From NCBI GenBank assembly GCA_905234455.1, contig CAJOIH010000005.1, positions 1 to 59,770 on the forward strand: DNA of 59,770 bases, read 5' to 3'. The notes beneath the pieces are model-generated. The model had not been told where the DNA came from. It saw only the letters and a list, made by a program, of their open reading frames with translations, and did not search any database. Made by a program: the position numbers and the translations under genes. Positions 26,018-34,441 of this stretch are shown piece after piece (within the stretch, counting starts at the first letter, position 1; each line of letters starts with the position of its first letter). The stretch is from an uncultured Bacteroidales bacterium (lineage in GTDB: Bacteria > Bacteroidota > Bacteroidia > Bacteroidales > F082).

Positions 26018-26917
26018 ATGTCAGACAACAAGAAAAGAGGACTGGGACGCGGTTTGGACGCCATCCTTCAGAGTCCTGAAACCGATATCACCAGCCGTGA
26101 CATCAGCGGCGACTACGTGGCTGGCGCTGTGGCCGAGATCGACATCAACCTCATCGAGGCCAACCCTTTCCAACCCCGCACCGAGTTCGACGAGGAGGCT
26201 TTGGCTGAGTTGGCCCAGTCCATCAAGGAGCAAGGCATCATCCAGCCCATCACCGTCCGCAAGCTTGGCTACAACCGGTACCAGCTCATCTCGGGCGAAC
26301 GCCGCCTACGTGCCTCGAAGCTCGCAGGTTTAGCCCGGATCCCTGCCTTCATCCGTATCGCCAACGACGAGCAGATGCTTGAGCTCGCCCTCATCGAGAA
26401 CATCCATCGTGAGAACCTCAACGCCATCGAGGTGGCCATCTCCTACCAGCGTCTCATCGACGAGTGCAGCCTCACCCAGGAGCAATTGAGCTCGAAGGTT
26501 GGCAAGAGCCGTTCGGCCATCGCCAACTTCCTGCGCTTGCTGAAGTTGCCTGCCGAGATCCAGATCGCCCTGCGCGACGGGCATATCAGCATGGCCCATG
26601 CCCGCGCTCTCGTCAACATTGATGACAAGGAGGCACAGTTGCGCCTCCTCCAGCAGATCATCGAAGACGACCTCAGCGTGCGCCAGACCGAGGAACTAGC
26701 CCAGAAAGCCAAGACCACCGTCGAGGAAGGCAAGGAGGTGCGCAAGCAGACCAACTACCTCCCAGAGCACTTCAAAGCCCAGATCAAGACCCTCTCGCAG
26801 GCGCTCAACACCCGGGTCAAGGTGAAGCGCAACCTCAAGGGGCAGGGCAGCGTAGTCATCGACTTCAAGAACGAAGAGGAGTTCAACCGCATCATCGAGT
26901 CATTCAGCAAGAGATAA
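26018..26917 (+). CDS. parB: Chromosome-partitioning protein ParB (Spo0J)
   Basis: This 299-residue protein opens with KKRGLGRGLDAIL, the ParA-stimulating segment. It continues with the ParB/Srx CTPase fold (NPFQPRTEFDE, GERRLRASKLAGL) and a helix-turn-helix (LSSKVGKSRSAIANFLRLLKLP, about residues 150-172), and ends with a dimerisation tail. It binds parS and spreads as a CTP-dependent clamp. It lies between parA and DUF5683 with gaps of 3 and 0 bases, so the genes form one operon. Confidence 0.97.
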   Translation: MSDNKKRGLGRGLDAILQSPETDITSRDISGDYVAGAVAEIDINLIEANPFQPRTEFDEEALAELAQSIKEQGIIQPITVRKLGYNRYQLISGERRLRASKLAGLARIPAFIRIANDEQMLELALIENIHRENLNAIEVAISYQRLIDECSLTQEQLSSKVGKSRSAIANFLRLLKLPAEIQIALRDGHISMAHARALVNIDDKEAQLRLLQQIIEDDLSVRQTEELAQKAKTTVEEGKEVRKQTNYLPEHFKAQIKTLSQALNTRVKVKRNLKGQGSVVIDFKNEEEFNRIIESFSKR

Positions 26918-27553
26918 ATGGCACGCCGGCACGCACACCTGGTTATCATCATTGGGGCTTTGCTGATGCTGTCGGCAACGGCGATGGCACAAGACACCTT
27001 GGTGCCGAAAGCCATGGACACCTTAGTGACGAAAGCCCAGGAGCCCTTGGTGCCGAAGAAGGAGCACAGTGCCAAGCGCGCCGCTTATATGTCGGCCATC
27101 CTTCCGGGCCTCGGCCAGATCTACAACGGAAAATGGTGGAAGACGCCCATCATTTATGCAGGATTCGGCGGCATTGGCTACATGGCCGTCACCAGCCACA
27201 ACAACTACAAAACCTATCTTACTGCCTATAAAATCAAGACCGGCGACCTCGACGAGGGAGAGGTCCCCAGCGAGAAGGCCATTCAGCTGTCAGAGGTTTA
27301 CATGGCCAGCCAGTTGCAGGCCTACAAGGAGTCGTACAGGCGCGATTTCGAGCTCTATTGTATCATTGCGGTGGCATGGTACGGGCTCAACATCGTCGAC
27401 GCCATTGTCGATGGGCACCTTTACACTTACGACATTGGCGACGACTTGTCGTTTCATGTCGACCCCTACCTGCCGCAAAGCGAAAACCCTTATTTATTGA
27501 CTAACCGATACGCCCAGGTGGGGCTATCGTTCAAATTGAATTTCAAGCCATGA
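26918..27553 (+). CDS. DUF5683 membrane protein
   Basis: The 211-residue protein has a signal-like N-terminus followed by three copies of an octapeptide (DTLVPKAM, DTLVTKAQ, EPLVPKKE; bases 26993-27064). The DUF5683 core comes next, marked by AAYMSAILPGLGQIYNGKWWK, with two hydrophobic stretches. Families with the PGLGQIYNG motif are membrane proteins of unknown role. In Bacteroidota this gene commonly lies between parB and dapB, as here. It begins at the base after the parB stop and overlaps dapB by 4 bases. Confidence 0.85.
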   Translation: MARRHAHLVIIIGALLMLSATAMAQDTLVPKAMDTLVTKAQEPLVPKKEHSAKRAAYMSAILPGLGQIYNGKWWKTPIIYAGFGGIGYMAVTSHNNYKTYLTAYKIKTGDLDEGEVPSEKAIQLSEVYMASQLQAYKESYRRDFELYCIIAVAWYGLNIVDAIVDGHLYTYDIGDDLSFHVDPYLPQSENPYLLTNRYAQVGLSFKLNFKP

Positions 27554-28257
27554 GAATAGCACTCATCGGATACGGGAAAATGGGCCATGAGGTGGAGCGC
27601 CTCGCCTTGGCCAAAGGCCACGAGATCGCGGTCACCATCGACAACGAGCAGGAATGGGACGAACGTCTTAATCAGTTGAAGTCCGCCGACATCGCCATTG
27701 AGTTCAGTCAGCCTGACCAGGCTTTCAACAACATATGTCGCTGTTTCGACCTGCATTTGCCCATTGTAGTGGGCACCACGGCCTGGTATGACCATCTCGA
27801 CGAAGTCAAGAAACGTTGCCTTGACGAAAAGCAGAGCCTGTTTTACGCCCCCAATTTCAGCATTGGGATGAACATGGTGTTTCGCATCAACAAACAATTG
27901 GCCCAATTCGCTGAGAAATACGGCTACACCATGTCGTTGGCTGAGACCCATCACATCCACAAGTTGGACAAGCCCAGTGGCACGGCGGCCAAGCTCGCCA
28001 ACGACATCATTGCTGAGAGCAGCCGTTATGAGTATTGGAGCATCAACGAGCCTTATCCTGCCAAAGCCCTTCCTATCGAGGTCACCCGCGAAGGCGAAGT
28101 CTTCGGCATCCACAGTGTCACCGCCCAGTCATCGGCTGACCGCATCACCCTCACCCACGAGGCTTTCAGCCGTGAGGGTCTCGCCCAGGGCGCTTTGGCC
28201 GCCGCAGAGTTCCTGATTGGGAAGACTGGGGTTTTCACGATGGATGATTTATTATAA
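27550..28257 (+). CDS. dapB: 4-hydroxy-tetrahydrodipicolinate reductase
   Basis: The 235-residue enzyme has an N-terminal NAD(P) fold (IALIGYGKMGHEVE) and the substrate-binding/catalytic motif ETHHIHKLDKPSGTAAKLA. DapB reduces hydroxytetrahydrodipicolinate in lysine and diaminopimelate synthesis, feeding peptidoglycan. The length is slightly below the usual 240-270 residues, as is common in Bacteroidota. ATG overlaps the DUF5683 stop by 4 bases. The conserved continuation to lepB is interrupted here by two genes on the opposite strand. Confidence 0.96.
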   Translation: MRIALIGYGKMGHEVERLALAKGHEIAVTIDNEQEWDERLNQLKSADIAIEFSQPDQAFNNICRCFDLHLPIVVGTTAWYDHLDEVKKRCLDEKQSLFYAPNFSIGMNMVFRINKQLAQFAEKYGYTMSLAETHHIHKLDKPSGTAAKLANDIIAESSRYEYWSINEPYPAKALPIEVTREGEVFGIHSVTAQSSADRITLTHEAFSREGLAQGALAAAEFLIGKTGVFTMDDLL

Positions 28258-28273
28258 AAAAGCGATATCCAGA

Positions 28274-28672
28274 TCAATAATCCTCATCATTGGAGAATTT
28301 GAAACTAACGGGAAGATTGAACATCACCCTGATTGGCTCGCCTTTATCCATACCAGGCGTCCATCGTGGCATGGCCTTAACCACGCGCAGGGCCTCCGCA
28401 TCACATGATGGGCTTAGGCTTTGCGTCACATGACAATCGGTGATTGAACCATCGGGCTCAACAATAAACGTAACGATAACCGTACCTTGCACGCCGGCTT
28501 GCATTGCAGCTTCAGGATATTGAACATTTTGTGTCATGTATGCCACCAAATTCTTAAAACCTCCTGGGAATTCGGGCATCCTATCGACTTTCACATATTG
28601 TTTCGCCGGACCACAACCGTTGAAGACAACCGATGCAACAAATAGCAACAAAAAGATTTTAGTAAACTTCAT
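28274..28672 (-). CDS. Lipoprotein with TonB C-terminal domain
   Basis: The 132-residue product has a lipoprotein signal peptide (lipobox FNGC, Cys near residue 20) and then a single TonB C-terminal domain of about 85 residues (NVQYPEAAMQAGVQGTVIV, DGSITDCHV, MPRWTPGMDKGEPIRV). Unlike canonical TonB it lacks an inner-membrane anchor and a Pro-rich linker. It may interact with an outer-membrane receptor or act as a free adaptor. The gene is in a two-gene block inverted relative to the dapB-lepB operon. It follows the Bro-N gene by 28 bases with no clear promoter between them. Confidence 0.82.
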   Translation of the reverse strand: MKFTKIFLLLFVASVVFNGCGPAKQYVKVDRMPEFPGGFKNLVAYMTQNVQYPEAAMQAGVQGTVIVTFIVEPDGSITDCHVTQSLSPSCDAEALRVVKAMPRWTPGMDKGEPIRVMFNLPVSFKFSNDEDY

Positions 28673-28700
28673 ATTTTTTTTTGATTAGAGTGTTCGTTAA

Positions 28701-29537
28701 TCATGATCCTTCTTCTAATTCCAAGGTGTTTCGTTCGGGAAGATAATTGTTTGGTGTTGAGACGCTTCTTCCCAATTCTTTTTCGGTTTCTTTACGCGCC
28801 ACGCCAGCCACTTTTCCACCTCTTTTTGCAATCTGTCGGCTTTCTTCAAAAGTCTCGGGAGCTTCTTGTTGGGAGATTTCGGTAGTGACCCGCTCACCAA
28901 GCATAGTAAAAATCAGTTCCAAGTCGTCCATGTGGTCGCGAAGGTTCTGGTTTTTCTTTGTCAAGCCTTTATACGCTTTATATTCCGATGGAGTCATACC
29001 AAAAGTAGCTTTAGAGATCTCCGCAGTCAAGATAGCGTAATCCATTTCAGAGTCTATACCACGTCGTTTCCACTCATCGGTCAAATTTTGCCTAATAGCG
29101 ATACCCCGAAGCTTTTTGTCGATCCAGTCTTTAGGGTAGCCCTTCTTCTCATAAAGTTCCTTCATCCGCTCTTGCGCCAACTCGGGGTTTTCGATTTCCA
29201 GCATGCGTTCATAACCCACTTGGGCCAACCATTGTTTGAAAGGTTCCGCTTTAGGTGAGGGGATAGATTGGATAATGCGGAAAAGGCCCTTGACGTTGGC
29301 GGCTAACGTCTTTCTTTTTTTACCAGTTTCGGTTAACATTTCTACCAGGGGACAATTTGTCCCCAGGTAACTCGACAAAATCTCATCCCTTTTCCGAAGC
29401 TTTTTTAGATAATCAGTAGGATTGACACTATCTGTCAACGCTTCAACCACATCCACAACAGAGAAATACCATTGCTCTTCTTCTTCGTTCCATGCGGAAC
29501 GGATTTTCTTATCTTGGAATAGTTTTATGTTGGTCAT
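28701..29537 (-). CDS. BRO-N domain protein (phage antirepressor-like)
   Basis: The 278-residue protein starts with a BRO-N/antirepressor-type domain (about residues 1-110: KIRSAWNEEEEQWYFSVVDV, LRKRDEIL). Helical regions follow (YEKKGYPKDWIDKKLRGIA, MTPSEYKAYKGL), with a basic tail (RGGKVAGVARKETEKELG). Related orphan genes are frequent in Bacteroidales chromosomes as phage-derived accessory genes. The coding region and its 226-base upstream gap are visibly richer in A and T than the flanking operon, which supports acquisition by transfer. Function is unknown; DNA binding is expected of the fold. No integrase or attachment site was found beside it. Confidence 0.8.
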   Translation of the reverse strand: MTNIKLFQDKKIRSAWNEEEEQWYFSVVDVVEALTDSVNPTDYLKKLRKRDEILSSYLGTNCPLVEMLTETGKKRKTLAANVKGLFRIIQSIPSPKAEPFKQWLAQVGYERMLEIENPELAQERMKELYEKKGYPKDWIDKKLRGIAIRQNLTDEWKRRGIDSEMDYAILTAEISKATFGMTPSEYKAYKGLTKKNQNLRDHMDDLELIFTMLGERVTTEISQQEAPETFEESRQIAKRGGKVAGVARKETEKELGRSVSTPNNYLPERNTLELEEGS

Positions 29538-29670
29538 ATATTTAGCTTTTTATCTATTTTTGTGTAAAACTACTAAAAAAATCCACAACAAAAACCCTTT
29601 TACCTTTTTTCTGCAAAAATAATTCTCACCCTGTTTCATAACATGAATCATCAACGCCTTTAATGAAATC

Positions 29671-29687
29671 GCGCCTCTTCGAGGCGC
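29671..29687. promoter_or_regulatory. 17-bp palindrome at the lepB promoter
   Basis: GCGCCTC at 29671-29677 is inverted at 29681-29687 around a TTC centre. It lies 18 bases upstream of the lepB -7 box, over the place where a -33 element would sit, and no T-run follows directly. It may be an operator or the terminator stem of an upstream transcript. Confidence 0.45.
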
Positions 29688-29705
29688 ACAATCAAACTTT
29701 TTTCA

Positions 29706-29713
29706 TATCTTTG
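29706..29713 (+). promoter_or_regulatory. -7 box (TATCTTTG) of the lepB-ftsK operon
   Basis: TATCTTTG fits TAnnTTTG and lies 50 bases before lepB. A normal -33 TTG is absent; the palindrome at 29671-29687 covers that position. The rest of the 226-base gap 29538-29763 is AT-rich with no gene seen. Confidence 0.55.
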
Positions 29714-29763
29714 CACACGCTTTTTTATAATAAGGCGTTAACAAAGAAACAATCCATTTTACC

Positions 29764-31278
29764 ATGTCGTTGATACTTTTCATTTTCATCGTCCCCGCAC
29801 TGTTCACCGTGCCGTTCGCCTTTTGCTGGAAACAGTTCAAGGCCGCCGGAGAAAAGAGCTTCCTTGCTTTCATCCCTTATGTCAACATCTTCGTGATGCT
29901 GAGGATCATCCGCAAACACAAGAAATTTTGGTGGTGGTTCTTCATCATCTTCCCCTATATCAACATTTTTATGCTCCTGCTGATGCTCGTCGAGCTGGGC
30001 AAGTGCTTCGGACGTTTCAAGGTGTGGGAGGAGTTCATGGCAGCCATCCTGCCTTTCATCTTCTTCCCCTTCATCGTGAAAGATGCTCCCTATCAGGACC
30101 CCGAAAAGACCAAGCGTCCCAAGAAATCGACTGCCCGCGAATGGTTCGACGCCATCGTGTTTGCCGTGGTGGCCGCCCTCATCATCCGCACCTACGTGTT
30201 CGAGGCCTTCACCATCCCCACCTCCAGTATGGAGAAGTCGCTCTGCGTAGGCGACTACCTCATCGTCAGCAAGATTCATTACGGCCCCAAACGTCCCAAC
30301 ACCCCCCTGTCGTTCCCCTTTGTACACAACACCTTGCCGATGAGCACCACCCGTAAGTCGTACCTTGAGTGGATCAAGTTGCCCTATCACCGCTATCCAG
30401 GCACCTCCACAATCAAACGCAACGACCCCATCGTGTTCAACTACCCTGCTGGCGACACCGTGTGCGACATCTTCCAAAGCAGCGTGAGCTACTATGACCT
30501 CATCCGCGAATACGGCCGTGAACGCGTGTGGAACGACCATGCCAACTTCGGCCATGTGATCGCCCATCCCGTCGACAAGCGCGAAAACTATGTGAAACGC
30601 CTCATCGGCATGCCCGGCGACAAGCTCCAGATCATCGACGGCGTGGTGTATATCAACGGCGAGAAAGGCTTCGAGCCCGAGAACATGCAGTTCAGCTACA
30701 CCGTCACCACCACTGGCAACGGCATCAACAAGCGCATCCTCGACAAATACGACATCACCGAGGGCTACCGCGGCAACGATCCCAACGAAGCCATCCTCAA
30801 CATCAGCGAGAAGGTCGCCGAGGAGCTTCGCCAACTGTCGTTCATCACCTCGGTGGAACGTAACATCACCCCCGCCGGCGAGGACCTCCGCCCTGAAATC
30901 TTCCCCCACCGTCCCGACCTCTATCCTTGGAACGTGGACAACTACGGTCCCCTGGAGATTCCCAAGGAAGGCCAGACCATATCCCTCACCCTCGAGAACC
31001 TTCCGCTATACGAACGCATCATCCATGCCTACGAGCTGCACGACTTGAAGGTGAAGGACGGCGTCATCTATATCGACGGCCAGCCCGCCACCAGCTACAC
31101 CTTCGCCATGAACTACTACTGGATGATGGGCGACAACCGGCACAACTCGGCCGACTCGCGCTACTGGGGCTTCGTTCCCGAGAACCACATCGTCGGCAAA
31201 GCCGTGTTCGTATGGCTCTCGGTCGACAAGGAACGGGGTGGCATACGGTGGAAACGGATGTTCAAAATCCCTAAATAA
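29764..31278 (+). CDS. lepB: Signal peptidase I with N-terminal membrane (DUF5684-like) domain
   Basis: The first 110 residues hold several hydrophobic segments (FLAFIPYVNIFVMLRII, WWWFFIIFPYINIFM) of the kind found in DUF5684. The LepB membrane anchor near residues 132-148 comes next. Catalytic Ser155 is in IPTSSMEKS, catalytic Lys278 in VKRLIGMPGD, and the late motif MMGDNRHNSADSRYWG is intact. It cleaves Sec signal peptides at the periplasmic face. The 504-residue length reflects the extra N-terminal domain and a long insert after box D, both usual in Bacteroidales. ftsK follows after 9 bases. Confidence 0.95.
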   Translation: MSLILFIFIVPALFTVPFAFCWKQFKAAGEKSFLAFIPYVNIFVMLRIIRKHKKFWWWFFIIFPYINIFMLLLMLVELGKCFGRFKVWEEFMAAILPFIFFPFIVKDAPYQDPEKTKRPKKSTAREWFDAIVFAVVAALIIRTYVFEAFTIPTSSMEKSLCVGDYLIVSKIHYGPKRPNTPLSFPFVHNTLPMSTTRKSYLEWIKLPYHRYPGTSTIKRNDPIVFNYPAGDTVCDIFQSSVSYYDLIREYGRERVWNDHANFGHVIAHPVDKRENYVKRLIGMPGDKLQIIDGVVYINGEKGFEPENMQFSYTVTTTGNGINKRILDKYDITEGYRGNDPNEAILNISEKVAEELRQLSFITSVERNITPAGEDLRPEIFPHRPDLYPWNVDNYGPLEIPKEGQTISLTLENLPLYERIIHAYELHDLKVKDGVIYIDGQPATSYTFAMNYYWMMGDNRHNSADSRYWGFVPENHIVGKAVFVWLSVDKERGGIRWKRMFKIPK

Positions 31279-31287
31279 CAGACTATT

Positions 31288-33897
31288 ATGGCAGAAAATA
31301 AGATAAGAGAGAATACTTTCAAGCCCAAACCCGCTCCCGTCGCCGACGACATTCCCATGATTGTCGACGTGCCCGAGTCCAAGCAGGCCAGCGAGAAAAA
31401 GCCCGTCGAGAAGAAGCCTGTTGAAAAAAAAGAGAAAAAGGTTGAGAAGCCCAAGAAGGCTCCCAAGGAAAAAAAGGAGAAACAACCCCGCGAGAAAGAC
31501 CCGAGGATTGGCTATGTGGCAGGATTCCTGCTGCTGTGCCTCGCACTGTTCCTCACGCTGGCCTTCATCTCGTTCTTCGTCAGTTACTTTAGCGGCTCGT
31601 ACCAGGAAACCGAGACGATGATCTTCGGCAAAGCCATCCAGTTCGACAACATCACAGGCAAATTCGGGGCCTACCTCTCACAAGTGCTCATCAAGGAGTC
31701 GTTTGGTCTGGGCGCCGTGTTCTTCCCCTATCTGCTGGCCGTCTTCGGCCTACGCCTCACCATCGGCTCCCGCATCAGGATGTGGCAGCTCTGGAAACAT
31801 GCTATCATGCTTTTGGCTTGGGTACCCCTGCTGTTTGCCTTCATCCACTCCGTAGCTCCCAACAGCGCTTGCCAGATCTTCGGCGGCGCCGTTGGCAAGT
31901 TCCTCAACAGCAGCATCTACGAGTTTATGGGCAACTCGGGTGTAGTGCTCACCTTGGTCTTCGTGTTCTTGCTTTACCTGCTCTTTGAATACAACCTCAA
32001 CGTCGACGCCATCCGCGAGTGGCGCGAGCGCAGAGCCGAACGCAAAGCCTTGAAACAGCAACAGTTGGAAAACAACCTTAACAACACTGACAACCCAGAA
32101 GACCCCAACAGCATCGTCGACTCCGATCATCCCGAAGATTTCAACCCCGACGATTACGAGGACATCCTCGATGACGAGCTGCCGCCCATCACCGTGATCC
32201 ACCGCCCCGCTGAGAACACCCTCCACGAGCAGGAGAACGACCCTGATGAAGAAGACGAGTACGAGGATGAAGACGAGGGCGACCAAGGTCAAGGCATCGA
32301 GCTGGAGATCCAGGACACCCCCGAGGAGAAGACCATCCAAGAGGGTGAGGAACATCACACCATCGACACCCCATACGATCCGCATTTCGAGCTTCGCGAT
32401 TACAAGTTCCCCACCCTCGACCTGCTTACCGATTACGGCGACAAACGCGCCGAGGTCAGCAACGAGGAGTTGGAGGCCAACAAAAACAAGATTGTGGAGA
32501 CCTTGGGCAACTACGGCATCCAGATCGACAAGATCAAGGCCACCATCGGTCCCACCGTGACGCTGTACGAGATTGTCCCGGCTGCCGGCGTACGCATCTC
32601 GAAGATCAAAAACCTGGAGGACGACATCGCGTTAAGCCTTGCCGCCTTGGGCATCCGTATCATCGCCCCCATCCCGGGCAAGGGCACCATCGGCATCGAG
32701 GTCCCCAACAAGAAGCCTGAGACCGTTTCGATGAAGAGCGTGCTCGCCTCGGAGAAGTTCCAGAACAACAAATACGCGCTGCCTTGCGCCATCGGCAAGA
32801 CCATCTCCAACGAGACCTATGTGTTCGACCTGGCCAAGATGCCCCATATTCTGATGGCTGGTGCCACCGGACAAGGCAAGTCGGTCGGCTTGAATGCCAT
32901 CATTGCCTCTTTGCTTTACAGCAAGCATCCGACCGACCTGAAGTTCATCATGGTCGACCCGAAAAAGGTGGAGCTTACCCTCTACAACCGCATCGAGCGC
33001 CATTACCTGGCCAAGCTCCCCGACTCGGAAGATGCCATCATCACCGACGTGAAGCAGGTGGTCAGGACCTTGAACTCGCTCTGCATCGAGATGGACCAGC
33101 GCTACGACCTGCTGAAGGCCGCCCAGTGCCGCAACATCATCGAATACAACGAGAAATTCAAGACCCGCAGGCTGCTTCCCACCGAGGGCCATCGTTACCT
33201 GCCTTACATCGTCCTCGTCGTCGACGAGTTCGCCGACCTCATCATGACGGCTGGCCGCGACGTGGAGGCGCCCATCGCCCGTCTGGCCCAGCTGGCCCGT
33301 GCCATCGGCATCCACCTCATCATCGCCACACAGCGTCCCTCGGTCAACATCATCACCGGTTCCATTAAGGCCAACTTCCCCGCCCGTATCGCTTTCCGCG
33401 TGATCTCACAAGTCGACTCGAAGACCATCCTCGACCAAAGTGGCGCCAACCAGCTCATCGGTCGCGGCGACATGCTGCTCTCCACCGGCAACGACTTGGT
33501 GCGTCTGCAATGCGCCTTCATCGACACCCCCGAGGTGGAAGAGGTGACCAGCTTCATCGGCGAACAGCGCGGTTTCAGCGAGCCTTTCCTGCTGCCCGAG
33601 GTGCCTGAGGAGGGTGAAGGCGGCGGCGACAACGATTTCGAAGACGGCGAAGCGCGTGACCCGCTGTTTGAGGATGCCGCACGCATTGTGGTGCAGACCC
33701 AGCAAGGCTCCACCTCCATGATTCAGCGCAAGCTGAAACTCGGCTACAACCGTGCTGGACGCATCATCGACCAACTGGAAGCCGCCGGCATCGTGGGTGC
33801 CTTCTCAGGAAGCAAGTCGAGAGAGGTGAAAGTTGCCAACGAATTCGCTTTGGAACAGATTTTGAAGGACCTGGAACTCAAAGACCAAGGTATTTGA
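31288..33897 (+). CDS. ftsK: DNA translocase FtsK/SpoIIIE
   Basis: The 869-residue protein has a Lys/Glu/Pro-rich cytoplasmic head (residues 1-70), about four transmembrane helices (75-235) and an acidic linker (about 265-365). The motor domain has Walker A GATGQGKS (525-532) and Walker B VLVVDEFADLI (about 642-652), and a C-terminal gamma winged helix (QTQQGSTSMIQRKLKLGYNR) binds KOPS-type sites. It pumps chromosomal DNA at the division septum and activates dimer resolution. It lies in one operon with lepB and the lolA-like gene, 1 base from the latter. Confidence 0.97.
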   Translation: MAENKIRENTFKPKPAPVADDIPMIVDVPESKQASEKKPVEKKPVEKKEKKVEKPKKAPKEKKEKQPREKDPRIGYVAGFLLLCLALFLTLAFISFFVSYFSGSYQETETMIFGKAIQFDNITGKFGAYLSQVLIKESFGLGAVFFPYLLAVFGLRLTIGSRIRMWQLWKHAIMLLAWVPLLFAFIHSVAPNSACQIFGGAVGKFLNSSIYEFMGNSGVVLTLVFVFLLYLLFEYNLNVDAIREWRERRAERKALKQQQLENNLNNTDNPEDPNSIVDSDHPEDFNPDDYEDILDDELPPITVIHRPAENTLHEQENDPDEEDEYEDEDEGDQGQGIELEIQDTPEEKTIQEGEEHHTIDTPYDPHFELRDYKFPTLDLLTDYGDKRAEVSNEELEANKNKIVETLGNYGIQIDKIKATIGPTVTLYEIVPAAGVRISKIKNLEDDIALSLAALGIRIIAPIPGKGTIGIEVPNKKPETVSMKSVLASEKFQNNKYALPCAIGKTISNETYVFDLAKMPHILMAGATGQGKSVGLNAIIASLLYSKHPTDLKFIMVDPKKVELTLYNRIERHYLAKLPDSEDAIITDVKQVVRTLNSLCIEMDQRYDLLKAAQCRNIIEYNEKFKTRRLLPTEGHRYLPYIVLVVDEFADLIMTAGRDVEAPIARLAQLARAIGIHLIIATQRPSVNIITGSIKANFPARIAFRVISQVDSKTILDQSGANQLIGRGDMLLSTGNDLVRLQCAFIDTPEVEEVTSFIGEQRGFSEPFLLPEVPEEGEGGGDNDFEDGEARDPLFEDAARIVVQTQQGSTSMIQRKLKLGYNRAGRIIDQLEAAGIVGAFSGSKSREVKVANEFALEQILKDLELKDQGI

Positions 33898-33898
33898 C

Positions 33899-34441
33899 AT
33901 GAAAAAGCACCTTTCCATCCTCGCAAGCATCGTCTTGCTGCTTGCCTCTAGCATCTTGTTCGCCCAGAGCGACAGCAACGCGGTAAAAAAGCTCGCGCAA
34001 TCACTTCGTAACCACAAGAGCCTCGAGGTGAGCTTCACCTACCAAACCGTCGGCGACGATACCAAGCCAGAGGAAGCAAAAAAAGGAATGGCCTATTTCC
34101 AGGACAACGCCTACAAATTCATCATGGAAGACCAGCACGTCATCTCCAACGGCCAGACCAAGTGGCATTATATCGTTGAGGACGAGGAAGTGATGGTTGG
34201 CAATGCCACCGACGACGACAATCCCTATAAGATTCTCGACAAGCTCGAGAGAGACAGTTCAAGCCTCAACCCTGTCATCGACAAGAAAGGCAACCTCAAA
34301 AGCCTGGAGGTCGAGATTGACGAGGGTATCAAGCTCATCCTGAACATCGAAGAGATGAGTTACGACCACGAGTATGACGATCATTTCTTCAGCTTCGACG
34401 AGAAAGCCTATCCCAACGTCGACATCATTGACATGCGATGA
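33899..34441 (+). CDS. LolA-like outer-membrane lipoprotein carrier
   Basis: The 180-residue product has a signal peptide ending in LFAQ and a LolA-type half-barrel pattern (LEVSFTYQTVGD, KGMAYFQDNAYKFIMEDQHVISNGQTKWHYI, NAYKF followed by DG-type turns). It would ferry lipoproteins from the inner to the outer membrane through the periplasm, which fits the many lipoproteins encoded nearby. It follows ftsK, a position commonly held by lolA in Bacteroidota, and overlaps the glycosyltransferase start by 4 bases. Confidence 0.85.
   Translation: MKKHLSILASIVLLLASSILFAQSDSNAVKKLAQSLRNHKSLEVSFTYQTVGDDTKPEEAKKGMAYFQDNAYKFIMEDQHVISNGQTKWHYIVEDEEVMVGNATDDDNPYKILDKLERDSSSLNPVIDKKGNLKSLEVEIDEGIKLILNIEEMSYDHEYDDHFFSFDEKAYPNVDIIDMR

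Noticed and set aside
29725..30909. A 394-codon open frame on the - strand over lepB
   Set aside because: lepB has a catalytic Ser and Lys and conserved boxes in the other strand. The antisense translation is His/Val/Asp-rich with no family pattern.
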